Shown here in pieces: positions 18,374-28,091 of a DNA stretch of 64,000 nt. The stretch lies in contig JAACMV010000022.1 in the NCBI GenBank assembly GCA_010909725.1, positions 372,001 through 436,000 of the forward strand, read 5' to 3'. The translations under genes were made by a program, and so were the position numbers. The stretch is from Picochlorum sp. 'celeri' (Eukaryota; Chlorophyta; Trebouxiophyceae). The notes under the pieces are model-generated. The model saw only the letters and a program-made list of their open reading frames with translations, searched no databases and was not told the DNA's origin. Numbering within the stretch: the first letter of the stretch is position 1; each line of letters starts with the position of its first letter.

Positions 18374-19954
18374 CTACCAGGTGCCCCAGTCATCCGGATC
18401 ATCTGTACCCAAGGCATCCTTGGAAGGATTCTTCTTCTGATGTGATGATCCATCATCACCATCCTCCCACCCATCCCACCCAATCATATCATCATTCTTC
18501 TTCTGCTGCTGACTACTACTACTGCTTGTTGTCATGGATGATTTCTGATTCCGTGTCGATGATGTCCGTTGATCGCCCCAATCTGCCCAATCATCAGCAT
18601 CATTATCAAAATTCAAAAGGTCTTTTCCTCCTCCTGCTGCTGATCCTTTCCCCACACCACCATGAGCTTCAGTATGAAGAGATGCTGATGTCTGACGAGT
18701 AAATGACGATGGGGGATCACTATACGCTGCCGCTGGTTCCTCAAACCCATGTCCAAGAGGAGGTGGGTTGTCCAAACTGGCATATCGACCACCCCCACCA
18801 CCAACCTTGACACCATCAGCAATCTTCTTACTACCTAAATCAACTTGATACCCCTGCTGCGCAGCAGTCTTTTCAATCGTCGACGCCGCAGAGGCATACG
18901 CACTCCGCAACAGCGCCCACCCCTTGACACCATACTCTTTTGTCCTCTCAGCAACCCCAGCTTCCTGCAACGCATCATTCATCTCACTCGCTTTTGTCTT
19001 CGCAAAAACAGATAAATCGCTCAACCCTTTGGTCACCATCCCAGTCACATCATCAAACCCGCCACCATGCCGCCCAGACGCCTGTGAACTCTGCGGTGCC
19101 GGTGTCGATCCAAAACCCACATATTTCCCCCCTTGACTCGGCGGAACCCCTTCAGGCTTCATCGCATTCTCTCTCTGTTTACGAGCAAAGAAATCCTCCT
19201 TGGCAGCAGCCGACCTCTCATACGCATCCAGCGTATACTCACTGTTACTCTGATGCATTGTCTGAGCCCCAGATGCCTCACCCTCCCACGAATCCCAATC
19301 ACTCGCCCCATGCACAGCCCCTCCAAAACTCTTATTCTTACTCACATGCCTCGATGCCGACGACCCCCTCCCCTTTGCAGCTGCAGAAGAAGGTGCAGGA
19401 GGTGTATACTCCCTCCCTTCCACCTCAGCCTTGAGCTTCTCCCTATAAAACTCCGCAGCAGGACTATTATACTTATCTCGCACATCCGTATGCTTCTGCA
19501 CACCGTACTTGGCAAAGAATGTATTCATCACAGAATTCCCTCCGTGCTGCATTTTGGCCAACTGATCCTGATTCCACGCATCCATTGTCACGCTCCTACA
19601 CACCACAGGTGTCTCTTTTTTTTATTCTCTTGTGTGACTTGCAATAATAATGTTACTGGTACTACTTTTGTTGTGTATGAAAGGAAGGCAAGAGAGAGAG
19701 AGAGATTGCGCTCTTCTTCCTGTCATAATCACATGAGACATAAGGAAGAAGAAAGAAAGAAACAAGATCACGCACCTCACAAAGCTTATATGCACCCCAA
19801 GACCCCGATGTTTACCACTACATTCTAAACACATGAATATCCCATAGGACACAGACGCCCATTGCGGATTCTTCGTCTCACAGTCCACGCAGACCTTGTT
19901 TTCTGGCTTTGACTGCAATTCACGCAGAATCTTGAGACTCTCGGCACTCGCCAT
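18374..19954 (-). CDS. ARF GTPase-activating protein, ARFGAP1/AGD6-7 type
   Basis: 466 aa in two exons (19776-19954 and 18374-19595; 180-nt intron GTGCGT...GTGTAG, phase 2). The junction restores the motif [17 protein letters not shown]. The zinc finger is C22-x2-C25-x16-C42-x2-C45, followed by the catalytic Arg of the family at residue 50 (SGKHRGLG). The domain ends with LAKMQHGGN and FFAKYGV. The rest is low-complexity, with a [16 protein letters not shown] segment and short W-containing motifs (DSWEG, DWADWGD, DDWGTW at the C-terminus), as in ARFGAP1-type proteins where such motifs bind coats or curved membranes. It acts on Arf1 at the Golgi. Confidence 0.9.
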
Positions 19955-20255
19955 GAGTATTTTTTTACTCTATTTCTTTCTGACATGCGATGAGGAGTAG
20001 TAGCATCTACTGGCATTTCTTTCTGGTGGAACACGAGGAAGGGATGATCTGGGTTGTTTTTTAATGTTCTATTTATGATCACAATCCTGCCCCAACAGTC
20101 ATCATGGTTGCATTCTTTCGATGTGTTCCTTCCTAGCGTCTTCTTTATTTGTTACGCTTCAGTGCATGTAAAAAAGAAACAAGAAGAAGGAAAGGATTGT
20201 GGTATCACATAGTAATAACAACAATGACAGAGAGATATTCAGTGAGTGATTCGAC
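19955..20255. promoter_or_regulatory. Divergent promoter region, ArfGAP / Rad60-like gene
   Basis: 301 bp between two start codons read in opposite directions. It is A/T-rich in parts, with no ORF or repeat of note. I cannot point to a TATA box. Confidence 0.4.
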
Positions 20256-21189
20256 ATGAGCGATTTGTGGGAATACGGAGGAAACACGGACGATAGCGAA
20301 ACATCATCCAATAGTTCTGGTACGTTCTTCATCACTATTGTCAACGAATTCAAATACATACTACTAGTACCACCACTGTAGCGTATTGAATCTCAACCAG
20401 TGGGTTCTGCTGACATTCTCAACGTGATCCATTTGCAATGTATATGTATGTACCCATGGCATGATCTGACACGTGTTTCTTGTTGATGCACATTCATTGG
20501 ATGTAGATGGAGCGGTGGGTGGTGCTGGTTTGGAATCATATATTGCGCCAGAGAAATTAAAACGGATGCAGACGTATTTTACAGCGACAGGGGGGGCATG
20601 TGGTCCTTCTGGGTCGAGAGGGTTGGGGAGGAAGCGGGAGTTGGCAGAGGTGGTGAATGAGTTTGAAGAGGAGGAAGAGGAAGAGCGGGGGTGGGCTGCT
20701 GGGTTTGGGGCGGGGGGTGGTGGTGATGAGCTTGGGAGTATACCAGCGTATGCGGATGTGGTGGATGAGGAGGCTGCCAAGGCGCAGCATGTGCTGCAGA
20801 ATTGCTTGCGTGGAGGCCATGAGGAGGAGGAAGAGGAAGAGGATGAATATAGTGATATAGAGGATGATGATGCTATATTGTATACGGGGACGAGTGGGGG
20901 TGTGCAGCAAGGGAATGGGGTGGTGGATGATGCGAGTATACGGTCGATACGGTTGCATCTGATTGATGCAGACAAGCATGAATTTTATGTGAATGCGGTT
21001 GTGGAGTCGACGTTTGAATATCCGTTTTCGAAATTTGAAGAGCATGCGAAGCAAGAGGGGTGGTTGCAGGAGACACAGGGTGTCAAGTATGTGTTGGAGG
21101 GGGATCCGATTGACCCAGCAATGAATACGCCACATGACTTTGACTTGGAGGATGGTGACATTATAGAAGTATATTATTATACCCGATGA
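20256..21189 (+). CDS. Rad60/NIP45-like protein with C-terminal SUMO-like domain
   Basis: 248 aa in two exons (20256-20319, MSDLWEYGGNTDDSETSSNS; 20507-21189; intron GTACGT...GATGTAG, phase 1). The central part is acidic and Gly-rich (EEEEEEERGW, GHEEEEEEEDEYSDIEDDD). The last ~75 residues form a beta-grasp fold: SIRLHLIDADKHEFYVNAVVESTFEYPFSKFEEHAKQ, then VKYVLEGDPIDP and HDFDLEDGDIIEVYY. The DGDIIEV ending is typical of Rad60-SLD/SUMO. There is no C-terminal Gly-Gly, so it is not a conjugated modifier. Rad60/Esc2/NIP45 proteins work with the SMC5/6-SUMO pathway in genome stability; SMC5 itself is encoded at 56540-59752. A TGTAA word follows at 21202. Confidence 0.75.
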
Positions 21190-21201
21190 AACAATTTGAC
21201 A

Positions 21202-21206
21202 TGTAA
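21202..21206 (+). terminator. Polyadenylation signal TGTAA
   Basis: 12 nt after the stop of the Rad60-like gene. Confidence 0.6.
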
Positions 21207-21252
21207 ACGTATATATATACGATGTGGTTTTATTTTTTCCTGTACGAGTCGC

Positions 21253-22107
21253 TCACCACGGAAAGGAAGAAGCAGAAGAAGAAGACGTGGATAGATCAAT
21301 AATGGCGTCGCCAGAACAAAACATGCATGGTACGGTCCCATCTCCATCACACATGTCGCATGGTTTGGTAACGGCATGTTGTCTCGATTGAATAAGCGAT
21401 TGCAGTTCTGATTTCTGCAACCACCCTGCGGCCCAAAGCTCTCTGCATTTCAACATACTGATGGGACACCAGAGTTTGACTTGGTCATCACATGTTGCCA
21501 CAAGCAACACATACACCGTCTTTTTCTTCTTATTTTTCTTTTGAGTATCTTTTTCTGGTGTAACAAAGAGATTCATCGTCTGAGTCACATGAAAATGCCG
21601 CCATCCACATGTCCGCTCCATGGCAGTCCATTTGCTATGAAGTATTCGATTCACATCGACTGGGTTCATTCGTGCACTATGATACAATGATGAAGAGTCA
21701 TTCCTATCCTCAATCACACCAGATCCACCGCACTGTCGGCATGCTATGCGCTTTGACGAGTCGCAGTATGCGCATCGTCCAGGTCCTCGTCGTCGTTGGA
21801 GAGGAATGGCAAACGACGACCCTCTCGTCTCTGCTGTGCGTACCAATGACGCATTCCGCTTTGTCTTGTTCGCAGATGATGAAACATACGCGGCATTCAC
21901 ATCGTCATTATTATTATTTTCTTCTCCTAGATCCTCTGTGTACTGGTGATGATGATGGTGATGAGAAGAAGAAGAAGAGCACAAAACATGGAGGAGGAGG
22001 GGGACATGTGGCTGGTGAGTTTGCAACTGCCAAGAAGGAGGAGGACGAGGAGCAACACCATGCCATGGTGTCACTACCATGCGCATTGTGTCATATTTAC
22101 CATGCAT
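21253..22107 (-). CDS. DnaJ-type (BSD2-like) zinc-finger protein, probably organellar
   Basis: 284 aa, single exon. It has two pairs of CxxC motifs like those of DnaJ zinc-finger domains: CAYCDSSKRIACRQCGGSG near residues 112-130 and CDMCDGDGTVPCMFCSGDA near the C-terminus. Between them is a ~110-residue domain rich in Trp (TAMERTCGWRHFHV, VKLWCPISMLKCRELWAAGW). There is no J-domain. The N-terminal ~100 residues are basic, Ser- and His-rich (SSSSSHHHHHHQY) and could be an extended plastid transit peptide. J-less DnaJ zinc-finger proteins of plastids (BSD2, ORANGE and others) assist protein assembly. The exact orthologue is not clear. Confidence 0.6.
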   Translation of the reverse strand: MHGKYDTMRMVVTPWHGVAPRPPPSWQLQTHQPHVPLLLHVLCSSSSSHHHHHHQYTEDLGEENNNNDDVNAAYVSSSANKTKRNASLVRTAETRGSSFAIPLQRRRGPGRCAYCDSSKRIACRQCGGSGVIEDRNDSSSLYHSARMNPVDVNRILHSKWTAMERTCGWRHFHVTQTMNLFVTPEKDTQKKNKKKKTVYVLLVATCDDQVKLWCPISMLKCRELWAAGWLQKSELQSLIQSRQHAVTKPCDMCDGDGTVPCMFCSGDAIIDLSTSSSSASSFPW

Positions 22108-22658
22108 TCATTCATTATAATGTGTATGGAGTATGCAAAAGCCAGACTGTATGATGATTGGTGCACGTCGAAGACCTTCATCTTTAAATACATCATGCAC
22201 CGATTAAATGCTCTGCTCGACCGAGAGAACTGCCTCGATACACACATGTTATATAATCCGGTCCGAGGGTTTGTTTGACCGGATCATGTGCTCTTGCCCT
22301 CAGGGTTTCACGTGGATAAGCCTATCCATCGTGGATAAAGTTGAGCATCAAGAATTGCCCCTTGAGTCGTATATAGCCCAGAGATACCGTAATTTTAAAC
22401 CGATATATATTCAAAACCGGTTTCAGACGACGGTGTCTTGTTCTTTCCAGTTGACAGTGTCTGTTGTCGACGAGATTTCCAGTATAATTGAATTAACCAA
22501 GGAACTCGTCGATCGCGCGTCTTGTCGCTGATATAGTATATCTAAGCTACTAAAGTATTACGATATACTCTATATTTGGAGAGAACTGATCATTTTCAAA
22601 GGAAGGAACGAGAGCAGCAGTATATACAGACTACCACTATTGCCAAGGGCCATGGTCC
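22108..22658. other. Divergent intergenic region, zinc-finger gene / PF09713 gene
   Basis: About 550 bp between divergent start codons. It carries a duplicated CGTGGATAA word (about 22311 and 22330). No ORF has protein-like composition and no RNA gene is seen. Confidence 0.4.
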
Positions 22659-23498
22659 ATGCGTGTGAATATGGTTGCGACGACAACGAATAAAGGTGTC
22701 AGTAATGGAGGTATCAGTACAAGGAAGCAGAAAAGACAGGGTATAGGTGAAGAGAGCAGTATGGCGCAGCAGAATACTGCAGACAATGATGCGAATAATA
22801 ATGTCAATAGTACACGTGGAGAAGGAGGAGGAGAGGGCGAAGCGAAATCGTCTGTATCAACAGAGGATATTCAGCTGGTTCAGAATTTGATAGAAAAGTG
22901 CCTGCAGCTGTATCTGACAAAGGATGAGGTGGTGTCAGTCCTGCGTGAACAGGCAACTATTGACCCAGAGTTTACGCAGTTGATTTGGTCCAAGTTAGAG
23001 GAGCAGAATCCGGATTTCTTCAAGTGTTATTACACAAGGTTGAAACTGAAAGCTCAGATAGTCATGTTTAATCATTTATTAGAGCAGCAGGTACAGGTGA
23101 TACAGAAGATGCAGCGAGGGTGGCAGGGAAATAATGGAAGTTCGACGGCGTCTGGGATTCCACTCTTTTGTCAAACTGGTGGATCTGGGGCGAGGATGCA
23201 TTCAAATGCAGGCCATGTAGGGATGGATGATCCACGAGGATCAGCCATGATGCCACATCATAGTATGTATCGGCAAGATGGTGCCACCCCAGAGAGGGAT
23301 TTGAACATTTTTTCCGCTGAAACTGGCGGTTCTAGTCCGTTGAGTCATTTCAATGGTATTGACAATGATATAGGTGATTTTGGAGGTATGCTGCCTTCAT
23401 CAGGCGAGCAGCGTGGGATGGGTTTGCCTCGGAATATATCCATGTCTGATTTGGATTTTGGCGATGGTAAATCCCCATTGAATGATCATGGGACATAG
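22659..23498 (+). CDS. Plant-specific TIGR01589/PF09713-domain protein
   Basis: 279 aa, single exon. The domain is at about residues 65-145: DIQLVQNLIEKCLQLYLTKDEVVSVL, then FTQLIWSKLEEQNPDFFKCYYTRLKLKAQI and MFNHLLEQQ. This matches the angiosperm domain of unknown function (QNLIEKCLQLYMxxxEVVxxLxxQAxIxPxFTxLVWxKLEEENPEFFxAYYxRLxLKxQI). Arabidopsis homologues are nuclear or uncharacterised. The flanks are low in complexity (TR/GGEGEAK before; Gly/Ser/Met-rich with QTGGSG after). The domain is useful chiefly because it places the genome in the green lineage. It converges with the CBM20 gene, 58 nt away. Confidence 0.82.
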   Translation: MRVNMVATTTNKGVSNGGISTRKQKRQGIGEESSMAQQNTADNDANNNVNSTRGEGGGEGEAKSSVSTEDIQLVQNLIEKCLQLYLTKDEVVSVLREQATIDPEFTQLIWSKLEEQNPDFFKCYYTRLKLKAQIVMFNHLLEQQVQVIQKMQRGWQGNNGSSTASGIPLFCQTGGSGARMHSNAGHVGMDDPRGSAMMPHHSMYRQDGATPERDLNIFSAETGGSSPLSHFNGIDNDIGDFGGMLPSSGEQRGMGLPRNISMSDLDFGDGKSPLNDHGT

Positions 23499-23556
23499 AA
23501 CAAGATTTGATATCAACAATAACTACTGCTAATTTATTATTATTCTTATTATAATG

Positions 23557-24572
23557 TTATCTAAATGGTGATTTGCCCTCTCCCCACACATCTCTTCGGT
23601 GCAGTGTAGGGCGATTTTCTTCGTCAATGTACAGCAATTCTTGGCATGTATTCGAGCTATTTGAGTTGAAATCTATTCCGTTATCCCATCGTGTCCATTC
23701 TGATCCTGATCCTCCTACGTGACAGTCGAATTCTCTGTGATTTGCTGGTCCATTCCTTGTGAGGCCGTTCAACTCCTTCTCGCTAGGTACTTGCAGCACC
23801 CTGTTGGATCCAGATTGCCATGCTACGATTGCCATTTTCCGTGTAATCTTTTGAACATCCGGTGGAGACGTGTCCGGGTGTGACCTATAGGTATAATCAA
23901 CTGTGCCTTCTGCATTTGCATTCACCTGCTGTGTCCAGTCTTGCTCTTCCAAAATGACATACTTGTACTCAACCTTTGACCCTGCTGGCAACTCTACTTC
24001 AACAGCCCAGATATCGTCGGGCTCCCAGCACATTGGAACCTTGGCAATGGACAGAAATGACCATCCAAAAGGAATGGCTGACCCACCAACACACAACATT
24101 TGTCTGCTGTGTACTCTATACGCCACCGTTAAGCGAACACGTACTAGGGGAGGTGTTCGTTTTAATGCTGATGTGGATCTGCATAGGAAATATACAATCG
24201 GTGAGCATCAGCTCGGTGTGGACTCGGGTTGATTGCCAAGACTCGAGCCATTGATCGTTGAGAATTGCTCTAGGGAGGCTAGATGGCATACAGAGTTACA
24301 TCATACCTGACTGGGAATTTAATAAACGATCCAGCGCTCGCCAACCCTCTCAAAAAGTCTCGATCCCGTTGTCCACCCTCTGACATGAAAAGTGGGCCAG
24401 GAATTGCCTCATTTCTTACAACCAGCCCTTGAGATTGCCGTTTTGGACGTCTCTTATGATCTATTGAATAAGATATGATTGATCCATGGAAAGATGTCTT
24501 CAGGTTTGGGTGCTCCTGATAGTTGGCAGACCGTGCCTTTGGCGAGGCTGAAAGGCACGCTATTCCAACCAT
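23557..24572 (-). CDS. Plastid-type CBM20 (starch-binding domain) protein
   Basis: 295 aa in two exons (24307-24572 and 23557-24178; 128-nt intron GTATGA...CTATGCAG, phase 2). Exon 1 gives an ~85-residue basic, Ser-rich leader (MVGIACLSASPKARSANYQ...) that fits a plastid transit peptide. After the junction LVRVRLTVAYRVHSRQMLCVGGSAIPFGWSF begins the CBM20 fold. W-containing sites (CWEPDDIWAVEVELPAGSKVEYKYVILEEQDW) correspond to starch-binding site 1. The remaining ~100 residues, with ITRKMAIVAWQSGSNRVLQVP, complete the domain and add a low-complexity tail. No catalytic domain is present. It probably tethers to or regulates starch; whether starch or another glucan is bound is inference. Confidence 0.8.
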
Positions 24573-24749
24573 ACGAGCGAAGCAACAGTATCAATATTTA
24601 AATAATAGTTATTGATAATGACTTAATGGATCGGTGGGGGGAAACGGTGCATGGTGGCGCGAGTCGGACGAGTACGGAATTCAGATGTTGCCATCTCCAA
24701 TGTGTTACAAGTGGACTTACGGCGCAGTACTGCAGTACGGATGTTGATC

Positions 24750-27700
24750 CTACTTTGATTTGCGCTGTTCGTCCATCCACTGGAGAATTCTATTCTTGAG
24801 ATCAGGGAGTTCCTCGAGATCATCCTCGGTCATCATTTCTCTGCTGAAGGGGTCTCGATTATCTGTCAAGAGATGCTGAAGGATTGTTGTTCGATCCAAA
24901 ATTTGACCTGATGGGAGCTTGACTGGATCCTTCATAATTCTACAGGAGAGAGGATCTTCAAATTCTTCTGGCGCATCTTCAAAGTTTTCATCATCTGCTG
25001 CACTTGCCTTGACAGCCTCTGCGGCCTGTATGCGGAGTTGGTCAATGCTTTGTACAACATCACTGGGAGCCCCAAGCGAGGATAAGATGCTGATGAGATG
25101 CTCAAAGATGCTTGGATCTGATCCATAATAGTCAGTATCTGCAGCAACAGCCTGGGCCCATTCCTCGTTGTTCGCCTTGAATAAATTTGCATGGATGCGG
25201 GCCAGGCTGGAAAGCAGTTCACGGGGCTTCCACCCATATTTTTCCGGATTCTTCAACTTTAATCGCTTTCTTTCTGTTGGAAGTGTCATATATCTGAGGA
25301 AGAAATCTAGAATCCTCGCCTGGCGATCGCGAACTTGGAGATCAAAGAAGCGTGCACAGATTTGGGGGTCATCTGATGTAATCTCCATGAGCTTCAGGTA
25401 CACCGATGACAAGCCAAAGTCGCTCAGGAGATGCCTTCGATGACTATCTAAATTGCTAGTGAGCTCATCTCGAGTACTATTGGGCAGAGCATGCCATGTC
25501 TGCTCATCTGCCATTTGCATTTCAATATCCCTGACCTCTGGGAGTGCTTCCAAAGCCTCTTGCAAGAGATGCTGGCTGTCATTGATCATCATGTTGACAA
25601 ATCGAACATATAGTTTCGGATCATTTTGGACCACTCGTGTCCATGCTTGTCTATGGCCTGGGTGGTCCCACAGATAAATCATCACCTCTCCAATTTGGTA
25701 GCGGGTATTGAACTTTTCATAAAAGGCATTGTGTCGGTCTGTTCGTTCGATTTCGACAAACAGCAAGACGAGAGCTTTTACCAAGTTTTCAACAACCAGT
25801 GGGTGTGCGTTGATCATCGCTGCTACTTCCTGTGAAGCTTGTGGAGTAAATCTTCTGCTTGACCAAGGGTGTGCATCATCCCTGTCTTCATCATGAGGCA
25901 TGTATGAGGAGAGTGTCTCGACCATCTTCCCACGCAAATATGGATTTTTCACATAATCATTGCTCCCCAAGAAAAATGCAAAGAATAACATGAACTGTTC
26001 CACAAGATTGGGCGTGAGCAGTTGAGTCCCAACGTGCCCAATCCATGTCAAACCCATGCAAAGGTTCTCCACCAGGTATTCCTGCAAAAAATCATCGTAT
26101 GGTGATGCATGCATCAATAAATCCCTTGATTGAATCAAAAATATTTCGTACCGGTAAAGAGAGGAATTCCTTTGGAGCTGGTGATGGTAGTGGCAAGGAA
26201 AGATGCTCCCCAGTTGCTGACATGCCAAATGCGAGTTTGGGCAGATATGAAGACAATAAACCATAATATGCCACAAAGTCGTCCAGAAACTCCCTCTGTT
26301 GCATGCTAACTTCAAAACACATCGCCATACTTCTCAATCGAGACGATACCTTTCTGAGAGAATCCACGCGCATGGACATGAATGGATCAGACGGTGCCAT
26401 AGAGGCCTCACGATCATACTCACGGGCAGCACGGACAAGCTGTTGACAATTCTCCAGAGCTTTGAAGATACTTAGCCTTAAAGCATTCCCTGTTAAGAAA
26501 AAACATTCACAGATAAAGTGATAGGCACAGTCCTCATTCAATATGTGCTCTTGAGTCCACTGTTGAAGCTCTTCATGAGTGAGCCCCAACCTGGTGTCAT
26601 CATCAAAAGCACATCCCCTTGCACGAGAATCAGACAGGTACCGCACATCTAACTTGGACCATGCCTTCCCGGTAGAGGGATCTAGGAATGGTCTACAAAG
26701 ACGCAACAAAACTGCAGAAACATTTAGCATAAAGCCATCTGTCGATGCCTTCTTCATGTCTGGTCTCATTTTTGTCCGCTCCTTGTTCACTGACAGAACT
26801 GCTGCAAACCAATCCAATACGCGAGTTTTTGCGTCTTGATTCTTTAACAAAGTCATAATTATTCTGTGCAAGAAAGTATGTGCCTGATCCAGCGACGTTT
26901 GGATTGTCGTGGCGGCAGTTCGAATATCTGCCTTCCTGCCAGCATCTCCTCCAGGGAAGCATTTCTCTGCAACGTCCGGGGACCTGCCATTGTCACTAGC
27001 AGACAATGGATTCTCCATAATATCTGGTATACTCGATATTCCAAACGCAGCCCCTAATATTGTTTTATTTTCTATAAATCTTCCGTCGACGTCACTCAAC
27101 GCATCACTCCCAGGCAAGAATAAAGCAGAGTTGCACACATGTGCCGCAACCACCTTATTGGCCATAATATTCATCAACGCAGACAGAGCGGATGAGAAAT
27201 CTCCCAGGATGCTAATTTTAGACATCACATTGATCAAGGAGCCCCCAATCTGCTCGATAAGGTCTCCTATATTCTCATCCTCAAACCGAGACACATAGTC
27301 TGACAAGAACTCTGGGTGAATGGCTTCCACTTTTGTACTATTCCTCACCTCTTCAGGAATCAAACTCCCAAAGACACCACTATATGGATCTCCAGATTGC
27401 ACCAGGTAGGAATCGACAACCTGCCCGCCTCCTCGAAGCTCAGCTTGCTCTGGCTGTGGGAACATGCTCATCTGCAACATAAACCCCACATATGAAACAG
27501 ACAACTGCCTTGACAGTGCCAATGCCTCAATCGCATCATTTTTCTCTGCATCAGAGATTGTAGGATCACTCTGAACTTTGGAATACAGATCCATTGACCG
27601 ACGATGGCATCCAATCAGATATTGAACAGGCCAGGGAGTCTTGTTTGAAACGCTACCAGCCCCTTCCAACAAACGACACATAATTGCCCGTTCAAGTGTA

Positions 27701-27933
27701 CTCTGTTCCAACCTAAGCGCCTCTTTTGATCCATTATTTTCAGATACAAGCTCCTGCGCAGCATAATAATGTCAGAAGAAGAAGAGCGTGCAGCGAAAAG
27801 AGTTTCCCCAAATCCGTACCTCCGCTAAGGATTTTAAGAAGGTGTATGGCTGCCCATCCTCGTTATATGACTGATTTGTTTCATCTAGAGTAAAATGGAA
27901 TGTCTGTTCAAGTATACGGTTCGTTGACGACAT
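24750..27933 (-). CDS. UFD2: Ubiquitin conjugation factor E4 (UFD2-type U-box ligase)
   Basis: 1,015 aa in three exons: 27820-27933, 26152-27753 and 24750-26081, with introns of 66 and 70 nt, both phase 0 (donors GTACGG and GTACGA). The second junction yields LSLPEYLVENLC, matching the LPEYFVED motif of the family; reading through would give a stop. The UFD2 core helical domain is clear from NPYLRGKMVETL, QIGEVMIYLWDHPGHR, RFVNMMINDSQHLL and LHANLFKANNEEW to FEDAPEEFEDPLSC. A C-terminal U-box (DPLSCRIMKDPVKLPSG, RTTILQHLLTDNRDPFSREMM) occupies about residues 940-1010. It extends ubiquitin chains in the CDC48/ERAD and UFD pathways. The true start is the ATG at 27933 rather than a TTG seven codons upstream. 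Confidence 0.95.
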
Positions 27934-28091
27934 GGTTTGTCCTTTTTCAAACAAAAAGCCACTGATTCCTGTTTTGAAACTCTGAATCGCTCGAATAAGT
28001 CTTGTTTATGCGATATGGACCATATTTAATACATATAATTACCCAATAAATAAAATTAAAGTGGGAATGCTAGTATCTGGTCCAATTAGTA

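Noticed and set aside
19133..19828. Long plus-strand frame across the ArfGAP intron and exon
   Set aside because: Arg/Pro/His-rich shadow of the ArfGAP coding sequence.
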